Shown piece by piece: positions 37,931 through 47,020 of a stretch of 64,000 nt of DNA. Origin of the DNA: Pteria penguin (taxonomy: Eukaryota; Mollusca; Bivalvia; Pterioida; Pteriidae). The notes beneath the pieces are model-generated. The model was not told the origin of the DNA, did not search any database, and saw only the letters and a program-made list of their open reading frames with translations. The translations under genes and the position numbers were made by a program. How positions within the stretch are numbered: position 1 is the stretch's first letter; each line of letters begins with the position of its first letter. The stretch lies in the NCBI GenBank assembly GCA_035048485.1, contig CM068588.1, positions 23,396,324 to 23,460,323 on the forward strand. Direction: 5' to 3'.

Positions 37931-38194
37931 TTTATAACAAATTGAATTCAGTACTCATGAGCTGTCATGCTTATTTTCAAGTTTCTTACGGGCCTATCTT
38001 TGCGTTATGATACAGTTTAATGGCTGGAATATTCTCTTTATACAACGATGCATCTTAAATGATATAATTTTAAGTATTCCTGATAGTACATATACCATAA
38101 TAATAACAATAAGGTAGATCTAAATTTACCGTAGAAGCATTTCAGAAAACATTTTAACTGCAAATTCTAAGGCACAATAACGTTACTAACATTA

Positions 38195-38325
38195 CTACTC
38201 AAGATATCAAGTCGACTACTCAAGACACCATGTCAAGCGCTCGAGATACGAAATCGAACAATCGAGAAATCGAGCGCTCGAAATATTAAATCGAGCACTT
38301 CAGATACTAAGACTAGCGTCTGACT
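38195..38325. repeat. ~21-bp minisatellite rich in TCGAG
   Basis: Successive units such as CGCTCGAGATACGAAATCGA, CAATCGAGAAATCGAG, CGCTCGAAATATTAAATCGA and GCACTTCAGATACTAAG share the pattern (C)RCTCGAGATAYnAAATCGAG with decay toward both ends. Confidence 0.6.
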
Positions 38326-38394
38326 TAAAAATAAAATAAAAAGTGTGTCCTAAACCAGTCACCGCATATGCCCTCCCTTTCCGGAAAATCTTCG

Positions 38395-38465
38395 CTCAGG
38401 GGTTATTATGCGAGTGTTTTACAAAACTGACAGCCTGTCAGACGGGTATCGAGCCATGTGGAGAA
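38395..38465 (-). repeat. Fragment related to the element at 2,310-2,618
   Basis: GCGAGTGTTTTACAAAACTG followed by ACAGCCTGTCAGACGGGTAT matches the complement of 2,555-2,612, with a shortened stem. Confidence 0.5.
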
Positions 38466-38859
38466 ATGAGGCCGTTCAGCTTAATGAATATTCATAAGCC
38501 GCTGTCACGTGACTGAAGGTGATTAGCGATACATCAAGAAATAATAAGGGAGGGGGTGTTCTTCCTGTTTCCAACTTATTTGATTTTTTAAACATCGTAT
38601 CTATTATTTTTAATTGCCCTCGTTGCAATGCGCATTGAATATAAGTAAATATTTATCTATAATATTTCAATAAGCCTATGACGAGCCCCTTTCTGTTTGC
38701 TCTAGTTACAAAAATAACTACCAACGAGCAAAAATAACTTCATCGGTGTAGTGTCAGTGCTTGGGATGACGCTTTTATATGCAGTTTACTGCGGCTTTAT
38801 TTTAAATTACCCCATTGTTAGGCCCATATCTATACCATATAATCGTCATATTAGCCACT

Positions 38860-38990
38860 TTGAAATGAGAAGTACCGTCCGTTAGGCGGCGCTTATGTAC
38901 TATCAGTTAGTAACATCGATTGGAGTTAGCAACCTTATGACGTCACAATAACGTACTATTGTTCTTTACGTAATTTTTGCGGGAATATGT
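38860..38990 (-). repeat. Dispersed repeat R2, inverted copy
   Basis: The reverse complement carries AAGGTTGCTAAC, then AAGCGCCGCCTAACGGA, as at 8,368-8,416. Confidence 0.6.
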
Positions 38991-39318
38991 TTTTATTTCC
39001 TTCCTAAATATTACAGCCACAGCCGGTTAATGGCGGTATCTCCCATTGACTGGGAACCGCCAGATTAAAAGGGTATAATTTATCCATATCTCAGTAGTCT
39101 TCCTATCTATGTCAATCAGATATAAGCCCCGGAAAGGTGAAGGTCATTAAAATAAGACGTGAAATCTTTGCCAGAAAACAGCCAACATTTGCATTTTCGC
39201 CTCAGTCTGCATGTCGCCTCGAATGTTTTCCTCGCTCGGGAACCGTGAATCTTGTATATTATTTGATCGAATGTTGTTTAGTAAATTAGTAAAAGTGTAG
39301 ATCTAGTGTCGACACTAA

Positions 39319-39384
39319 CATCCTCGGTTCCCCATGGTATTTGCGCTTCAGCGGTAGCGCAAATACCATGGGTAACCGAGGATG
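39319..39384. repeat. Perfect-type hairpin, 29-bp arms
   Basis: The left arm 39,319-39,347 (CATCCTCGGTT, then CCCATGGTATTTGCGCT) pairs with 39,356-39,384 with one mismatch around an 8-base loop (TCAGCGGT). It is GC-richer than its surroundings and lies 295 bases outside the MULE left boundary. Confidence 0.8.
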
Positions 39385-39669
39385 CGACACGAAAAGCCCC
39401 AGAAAAATGATCCCGTATACTAGATAGCAAAAAAATCCCGAAGTATTTTGGTGGAAGCTATTTTCATTGTTAATATCTTCATGGCGAGACAGATGACGTC
39501 TGAAAGATGTGACGTCATACCTGCAAATGAACACAGCGGCCTTATTTCTCCGTATGCGGCGAATCAGAAACTGTGTTTCACTGCAGATTTTGAAAAATGT
39601 GCAATAGAACACATTATTAGTTTATTTCTCATGGACAGCAAGCCAAGTACTTTACTGCCATGTTTCGAA

Positions 39670-39678
39670 CAAAATTAG
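39670..39678. repeat. 9-bp target-site duplication, left (CAAAATTAG)
   Basis: Identical to 49,188-49,196. It immediately precedes the element end GGCTGCTGACACTATTTTTA. AAAATTAG also occurs inside the array monomers, but in a different context (followed by ATTTTC). Confidence 0.7.
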
Positions 39679-41050
39679 GGCTGCTGACACTATTTTTAGT
39701 AGTCGGAGTCGGATTCGAAATCGGCGGAACTGAAAACCTATTTTTACAATTTCTTATTTAATACGAATTTTATCGCCACGAAAATTGGCATAAGTTACGA
39801 TGATATTAATAACCATTTACACTGTAAATTTCATCAAATTCTACTGGATACTTTACAATATCGAGCATTGTTGACTCCGCCAACACACTATTTTTAGTAG
39901 TCGGATTTGAAACAGGCGGAGTTGAAAATCTAATTTTACTATTTCTTCTTTATTACGCATTCAATCACCATGAAAATTGGCATGTGTTATGATGATGTCA
40001 GTACCTATCAACACTTAAATTTCATCAAATTCCACTGGACACTTTTCAATATCGAGCATTGTTGACTCCGCCAACACACTATTTGAAGTCGGATTTGAAA
40101 CAGGTGGAGTTGAAAAACTAATTTTACTATTTCTTCTTTATTACGCATTCAGTCACCATGAAAAATTTGCATGTGTTATGATGATGTCAATACCTATCAT
40201 CACCGAAAATTTCTTAAAGTTTGACTGGATACTTTTCAATATGGAGCATTGTTGATTCCGCCAACACACTATTTTTAGTCGGATTTGAAACAGGCGGAGT
40301 TGAAAAGTCAATTTTGCTATTTCTTCTTAATTACGCATTCAATAGCCATGAAAATTGGCATGTGGTATGATGATGTCAATATATACCAACACCATAAATT
40401 TCATAAAGTTTGCCTGGATACTTTTCAATATCGAGCATTGTTGATTCGCCAACACACTATTTTCAGTAGTCGGATTTGAAACAGGCGGAGTTGAATATCT
40501 AATTTTAATATTTCTTCTTTATAATACATCCAATTGCCATGAAAATTGGCATGACTGTGTTATGATGATATCAATACCTATCAACACTGTACATTTCATA
40601 ACGTTTGACTGGATACTTTTCAATATCGAAAATTGTTGAATTCCGCCAACACACTATTTTAGTAGTCGGATTTGAGATAGGCGAAGTTGATAATCTAATT
40701 TTACCAGGGCCGGATGCATGATTTTAGTTTAGAGGGGGCGTGGGTCCAGGGCAGCCCTGATGGGGTGCAGATCCCCAGACGGAAAATGGTTTTAACAGTT
40801 TTTAAAGCTACAAAAGACGTTGAGGAATGGCCATTTTGTACAGCCATCAGTACAGCAAGTGACGGAAAATATAACCAAACCTATATTTTGTATGGTTTTC
40901 GAAGTATTTTGTAACTTAAAACCTTAACTTTGTGAATTTTAGAGGGGGCATGCGCCCCACACGCCCCCTCTAAATCCGCCAATGTGTACTATTTCTTCTT
41001 TAATACGCAGTCAATCGCCATGAAAATTGGGAATGCGTGAAGATGATGTC
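39679..41050. repeat. Left inverted end: ~190-bp tandem array
   Basis: Phase markers CCGCCAACACACTATTTTTA recur at 39,877, 40,068, 40,258, ~40,447 and 40,643. The units contain CGGATTTGAAACAGGCGGAG, ATTTCTTCTTTATTACGCAT, CATGAAAATTGGCATG and CTTTTCAATATCGAGCATTG. The array continues at 40,987-41,045 after an intruding short element. Units here are more diverged than those on the right. Confidence 0.85.
40705..40986. mobile_element. Short element inserted in the left array, TSD TAC
   Basis: It splits a monomer exactly between CTAATTTTAC and TATTTCTTC, with TAC at both edges (40,702-40,704 and 40,987-40,989). The ends are imperfectly inverted (CAGGGCCGGAT on the left, complement of the right CACATTGGCGGAT). 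Subterminal AGAGGGGGCG is mirrored by CGCCCCCTCT. A CA-start and 3-bp duplication would suit a CACTA- or Harbinger-like MITE; not decided. Confidence 0.65.
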
Positions 41051-41165
41051 AAATCATTAGCAATGTACACTGTTGATAGAATATTACTTATGTTGTGTGT
41101 CTTGAGGATGTCAGCCGATATGTCGTTGCCCATGTCTAACCACGTGGAGGTCTCTTCAACTAGAC

Positions 41166-41362
<197 letters not shown>

Positions 41363-41385
41363 TTTTCAAACATTGAATTTTATTT

Positions 41386-42132
41386 TTTATATACAAATGT
41401 AAAAAGAATATTGACAACAATCACAACGAAATTCTGTACTACTGTTGATAGTTTTATCAATACTGGCACATGTAATATGATACCATTTGTTGCATTTTTT
41501 ACCATCGCATTGTACCATGTCTTCAAACAAGTTTGGTAATTTACAAACATTACAATCCATCTCTATTTTATAGGTAACGGGTTTCCTGTATTTTAGTCTG
41601 TATTTATTTTCAATTTTAGGAAACGGACTGAATTTGTTTTGTTCCAGGCATGTTATGAGATGGTTACGCATTTCATTTACACTAAAAGTTGCATTTACCA
41701 TTGATTCAAATCCATTGAAAACAAATTCAACCAAAAATGCAATCGAAAATACCCCACAATCTACAGAATTTCGTTGCTGTTGAACCATTGGTATTCTTAT
41801 CATGTCTAATTCATACAATTTCGCGAGTTGAATTTCCATTGATGCCGTTATAACATTCACTCGGTTTAAAAGGCTATCTATTAAGTAAACTGTAAAATGG
41901 ATAGAACCCAATGATTTTTACCTGTATGATGAATTTGTGCTGCAGGAGAATGTGTTATCTTTTCAAAAGGTATGGCATATTCCCATTTCTCATCAATATT
42001 TAGAACTGGTACTTTACCTGTGTTTTGGAGACCATTAATAAAGTTATTATTTTCTTTTAAAATTCTGGCAGAAAAATTTACAACATCACTACAAAGACTT
42101 TCATTATTATTTATTGCTTGTTTGTGATCCAA
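41386..42132 (-). pseudogene. Ulp1/SENP-type (C48) cysteine protease with C-terminal PHD finger
   Basis: In sense order: GKNHWVLSI (catalytic His), VYLIDSLL (Asp), then QQQRNSVDCGVFSIAFLVEF (Gln and nucleophile Cys), then a PHD zinc finger CNVCKLP...MVQCDGKKCNKWYHITC...FRCDCC with the Cys4-His-Cys3 order. All four protease residues are present. One frameshift near 41,895 separates the His part from the Asp/Cys part, so this copy is probably not functional. Ulp1-like proteases accompany several transposon groups including some MULEs; here the PHD might read chromatin (inference). It is the most downstream gene of the element, on the transposase strand. Confidence 0.75.
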
Positions 42133-43012
42133 ATTTTAATTTTCATTTTTAAATGTTAACCACCATGTATCATTTGCATCATTTCCTAGAAGAATATGTC
42201 CCTACATGAAGACTCATTTAGTGAAATTTTTAAATCCAAGCTCCTCGATTTCCCTCTAGATAAACTGAGTTTATTTTTATTATTACTCAATCCATATTTC
42301 ATTTTAGAATGTAACGACTTTTTCCTTCCGGTTAAAATAGGTGATTTACTGTATGTTGTATCATAATTATTTTCAAAATTTGTTTCTTCCTCAATGATAC
42401 TTAGATTTTTATTACATTTAAGGGTAGACTCTGACATCATTTTGATTTTTTTAGATTGTTTTAATTGAGGTGATGTGTCTGGAACCTCATCCAAAGTTTC
42501 GTTTTCTTTAGATCAGGGGCAGGATTTACAATTATTTCATGATCGTTTTTATCTATAGGTCTTGGTCTCTTTTTTCCTGCATTCTTGTTTGGGTTTTTTC
42601 GAGCGTTTCTATTTAATTGAGTCAAGTTGTAAATGTTTTTCTCATCCAAAACATGTATCCCAATACTAATTTTGGCTGCTAAAATATGCTAGCAAGTGCC
42701 TAAAGCTGGAAAAACACACTGTATATTAATCCCTCTTAGAACCCTCTATTATAAATGCTTGAGCTTGGGCACAATGAAACACACGATTTTCTTTAATTGC
42801 AAATAAAGCTATTGCATTTTGAGAAGAGGAACGAATTGATTCTGTTTCTTCATTATCTCCATCTACCAAGTTTGTCGCATTTACGGGTATCTCAGTATCA
42901 CTGTCTTCGTTAATTATTTTGGATTTATCGTTAAGATCACATTTGACATGTCTAACAAGTTCATCTGGATTTACAGATTTTGGGGGGATTATTTCAACAG
43001 TAGCCGGATCAA
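42133..43012 (-). pseudogene. Linker region of the MULE protein(s), decayed
   Basis: The minus-strand frames are low-complexity, charged and Ser/Lys/Asn-rich with a basic cluster NKNAGKKRPRP (possible nuclear localisation signal) and acidic EDSDTEIPVN. Frames shift at ~42,490, ~42,650 and ~42,750. It probably connects the transposase (upstream) to the Ulp1-PHD part or separates two genes. No domain is recognised. Confidence 0.5.
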
Positions 43013-44280
43013 TTAATCTATGTCTATGCTCCTTTTTAAATGAAATTCACCAAGGCCGCAAAAACCTCTCAATATTTCCTTGATGTAGAATTGTTGTAGA
43101 AAATAAAAAGCTAAAACAACCGAATCTATTGGAGCACGCTTCCAACCTAAAAGATGTTTAAAAACTGTATTAAAACCTTCAGATATGTTGTTAGTTATTC
43201 CAGAATAAGGGTCGAATATTTCATAACTCTCTAAAATAAATTTACAAGCTTTAGTTTTAATCTCATCTTTTAAATTTTCAGTGAAATATTCCTTAAACGC
43301 GAGGCTCCATTTCTCACTTACATTTTCTATCAAAGTATCCAATTCGCGGTCGGAATCGGCCCTCAAGATAGAATCAATATCTTTGAGATATATAACTAAA
43401 TCATCAGACTTGCCGCCATGTTTTTAATCCAAAATTTAACATCATTTTTGATATGGTTCCAACAAAGAAGAGTCCTAGTGTTTGGAATATATTTGTTTAT
43501 TAAGTTAACGAAGGCTGATTCCCTATATGTTATTATAAACGGTTCTTCCTTGAATAGATTCGGGATTGAGTGAACTAATTCCCTCCAAAATGTGTCGTGA
43601 GATTTCTGATTTTTTTCGATCATGAATCAAAAATGCAACTGGAAAACAAGTATTACCTTTAAACAAAGAATGTTTGACTATCAAAGGAGAGACATAAAAA
43701 TCACCTAACTCAAATTAAGTATCATATGAAAGAAGCAATGGATCGCCATCTTTTATTGTGAGTAACCTATTCAGTTCATCTGTTAGATCCTTGCAGGCTA
43801 AAACTAACCTTAGTTCTGGGAAAACAGCATACTCTGTTATATAAATTTCAAGATTAAAGGCTACCTGAAGAGTATAATAAGCAGCATCGTGTGTTATTTT
43901 CCTTTTTTTTTTTTTTTTGATATGTTTGTACCTCATATTTTCTATCTGTTTTCTATATTTTCTTGCATTTAAGATTCCTTGATCGGAAGCATTAACATCC
44001 TGTTTGTTTACACTTTTTAAATATATTTCCTTAGGTTCATTATCCTTACTTTCTTAGTTGCCATAGTTGATTTCAAAGTTCTTTTGTGAGATTGCAATTT
44101 ATGGATAGCATTACCATGCGGGAAATCTTTAGCTACACTTTCATCTCCTAAATAATGAATTAAAGCGATTTGTTCTATTTTTGAATAATAAATTATTCTT
44201 CTAAACCTATCGTCACCTAATTTATCACCAGTATATTGTTTGGCTTTATAGTCTCGCCTATTTAGTAGGGGTGATTTTGG
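43013..44280 (-). pseudogene. MULE-type transposase, inactivated
   Basis: The N-terminal part reads RRIIYYSKIEQIALIHYLGD, then KDFPHGNAIHK, a phrase typical of animal MULE proteins. Then DPLLLSYDT (first catalytic Asp) followed directly by a stop, ELGDFYVSPL, VAFLIHDRK, TFWRELVHSI, then FIITYRESAFVNLI, where the usual TDxE/TDRE Asp is Tyr. Then NTRTLLCWNHIKNDVKFWIK, then FDPYSGITNNISEGFN (third acidic residue region) and LGWKRAPIDSVVLAFYFLQ. The stop, the frameshifts near 43,400 and 43,640, and the Asp-to-Tyr change indicate a dead enzyme. Its expected job was cut-and-paste transposition acting on the array-bearing ends. Confidence 0.75.
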
Positions 44281-44306
44281 GGTATATTCTGAGAAGCTTT
44301 ATGAAC

Positions 44307-46444
44307 CTAATTGTATTGATCGCATGTGGCGTCTAAAGTGTTTCTGGTTACATAGATCTCTGAAGCGTTTGGTCTGTTTGGTGGTATATCTGAGAGAAGT
44401 TCAGTGGTTGGATTGTTAAGAATTTCAATAACTTCTTTGTAGTTAAGCATTTGATCTGAAATTTTATATATCTTTAATATGGGATCAGATCCCCCTCTTT
44501 TTTGCGTATGTCTAAACAATTTTGAGTGTACACGTTGTGGCTGACTATGTGTTGACTGAGAAGATGTACGTGGTGACTGAGTGCGTAATGACTGAGAAGA
44601 TACACGTGGTAAAGCTGGCAATTTCTCCGTAAAGTCTTGCTCTGATACCATAGTGTTGATTTGTGGTGGATGATAAAGAAGAGCAGAACGATAATGAGTA
44701 CGACGGGCCACTGAACAAGGTTTTGAACGTCGGATGTGATCTCTGACACTCGTTATAATGTTCACAATGTCATTGATCACCATCTGAGTTCCTGCTGGAC
44801 TTAGATGAAGACCGTTCTACTCAGAAGATGCCGCTTTGACTTCGAAAAACCGAACCCTGGATGACCGATGTACCATAAATAGTCAGTCTTATTAGCGATA
44901 TTTCGTAAAGCTAAATTAACACTGATTGCCCTGGCATTGATACGGTCTAGATATTGTTTTGATCTACCCTCACCACAGAACGCATTTTGCTTATGAGGGA
45001 GTACACCAGAAATAGCCACTATACAGTCAGGCCGTGCATCACGAATCAAAGTGACAAGCCTCTGATATTTTCTTAACACAACACTAGGAACATCGCCACT
45101 CAGATTGTTTGCTCCAACATGCAGAACTACAACAGGATAGGAAAGAAATTGTGGTAGTTTCGGCACCAGGAGGTTTCGGCACCTATAAGTTGTTTCGGCA
45201 CCTGACATGTACGTTTCGGCACCTGATATGTACGTTTCGGCACCTGATAAAAATCTACTCTAATTGGGTCAATTTTTCTTAATTTATCTTGATATGTAAT
45301 GATATTTTCTTTGTGATAATTTCAAGCGGATATTATAGACGTAACAAATGACAAACATTTTTTTAATTCAATGCAAATGTTTACTGTTCAATTGGTAAAG
45401 AATAATAACTTCAAAATTACTACCAAATCTATGATAATGTATATAACAGCCAACAATAACTTCATAAAAAATAATTCAAATTCTAACAACCCATGAGATG
45501 AATGTTATATAAAAATACATATGAATTAACATTCCAACAATTTACATCAAAATTTTTTCTTTTCTTTCTTTTTTTATAACAGAAAAAAGAAGAAAGAAAA
45601 ACCACAAACATGACCGTAACAGTAAGAATGTATGAAATGCATGTATTGATCTGTTAAACTTTGCAGATTTAAAAAACAAATCAGTGTTTTCAATTATATA
45701 TTAAACAATCTTTCAATTAAAAATAAATTTCCTTTACCCCTAGCGCCCCCCCTCCCCACTTTCACCCCATCAATATTTACAAAAATAGGAACAACGGTCA
45801 ATATAGGCTTTTATTGATATGCGGATGTCACCTGGGATAATTAATTAATCATGCATAGTTAGTATAAACTGGCTTCAGTTTCGCAAAAAAAATATTACGA
45901 TATATTAAGGACTTTACATTTCTTTTTAAAATCGATGTGTAAAATGAGACTGATTATAAGGAAATGTGGTCTAGAGAATTGATGTTGATATTTTTCATGG
46001 ACTGTAAAACATGTAACAAGGAGGAAAAAATCTGCAGTCATAATTTCCAAAAAGAAATAAATTTCAGAAAAATAATCAATTGTACAATTTCACACTAACA
46101 AAACAGACATGGTTCGTATAGTGAGTAAAATGTTTTATTATTAATTAAAATATGTAGGTGCCGAAACTGCTTTGTTGGGTTCCGAAACGATTTTCAATGA
46201 GTGCCGAAACAACTTTAAACAGGTGCCGAAACGTCCTCTAAATCGGGTGTCAAAACAACCTGGTGCCGAAACGTCCTGAGCCCGGATAGGAAGGGACTAA
46301 AGAACCAATCTCATCCCACATTTCCTCAATTTTGTAGCCAGAGAATGACTCAACTTTCACCCTGCTCTTAGAACTGAAATACTTATCAAAATGCTTAGTC
46401 TGAGAATGACCGGCTACAAGAACTGGAATCTGTGGTGAAGACAT
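44307..46444 (-). pseudogene. SGNH/GDSL-type hydrolase, split by an insertion
   Basis: The N-terminal part (46,444-46,284) reads MSSPQIPVLVAGHSQTKHFD (block I, GDS changed to GHS with the Ser kept). After the 45,144-46,283 insertion and one 9-bp copy, it continues SYPVVVLHVGANNLSGD (block III), IVAISGVLPHK, then after a frameshift near 44,830 NGLHLSPAGTQMVI (block V, the His kept but the Asp replaced by Asn). A Ser/Pro/Arg-rich tail runs to 44,307. SGNH proteins of this type are common in invertebrate retroelements and transposon-rich loci. It lies upstream of the transposase on the same strand and inside the same large element, but its link to it is inferred. Confidence 0.7.
45144..46283. 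mobile_element. Non-autonomous element with GTTTCGGCACC clusters, 9-bp TSD
   Basis: GGATAGGAA is found on both sides (45,135-45,143 and 46,284-46,292). Excising one copy plus the element rejoins the SGNH frame (PSYP-VVVLH). The left ~100 bases carry five direct GTTTCGGCACC motifs (from 45,157). The right ~125 bases carry about six of the complement GGTGCCGAAAC, three of them altered (GTTCCGAAAC, GTGTCAAAAC, AGTGCCGAAAC). The spacing is about 20-30 bases. The body (45,260-46,150) is AT-rich with no ORF. A 9-bp duplication fits MULE-type mobilisation; the motif clusters look like transposase-binding iterons (inference). Confidence 0.8.
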
Positions 46445-47020
46445 AACAGAAAAGTAAAGTAATTATTATTTATCGGGAATGACAAGGGTCTCAGAGCAAA
46501 GAGACCTAATGGAGGACTGTTACAAATAATGCAAGTTAATTCAAACTGGAATTAAAGTGCAATGAAAGCTACGATTACTTCGGATTGAAGTGAGATTTTC
46601 AAAAACGTTGTCGTCGTCAACTTAGCTGAAGTAAGGAACGAGATCTCGCGAGACTTGACTTTTCAAAGGGGCCTCAATGGGGAGTTTGTTTTGTTTTGTG
46701 CGTGTTTTTTTTAATGCTGAAATAAACGGAACCGGGAAGAATGTCTATTTATATCTTACTATTTCTTACTTCAGTTACAAGATAAAATAGCACTTAAATA
46801 AAGAGCACAATAGAATTACAAGAGTGTAGGAGAAGAGGGCAGCCGGGCAACGTACCTGCACTCTGAAAAGGGGGTCACACCTATGTTTGTGCCTCCCAGG
46901 GGTTTCCTTTTTTCTTAAGAAATGTGAAAAATCTAAATTAATTTAGAAGAATATTGGTATCCTAGGGATTTTCCCGACCCCCCCCCCCCCTTATAACCCC
47001 TCTCTGGCTCGGCCTTTGTT
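46445..47020. promoter_or_regulatory. Probable 5' region of the SGNH gene, no clear promoter motif
   Basis: Separates the SGNH start from the right array. Contains a CGAGATCTCGCGAGA palindrome at ~46,639-46,653 (TCTCGCGAGA is a known animal promoter word), consistent with a promoter firing leftward. A poly-C run is at 46,979. Promoter identity is inference. Confidence 0.35.

Noticed and set aside
39679..40704. CRISPR or centromeric satellite interpretation of the 190-bp repeats
   Set aside because: The units are contiguous without spacers, and the paired inverted arrays with a 9-bp flanking duplication are better explained as transposon ends.
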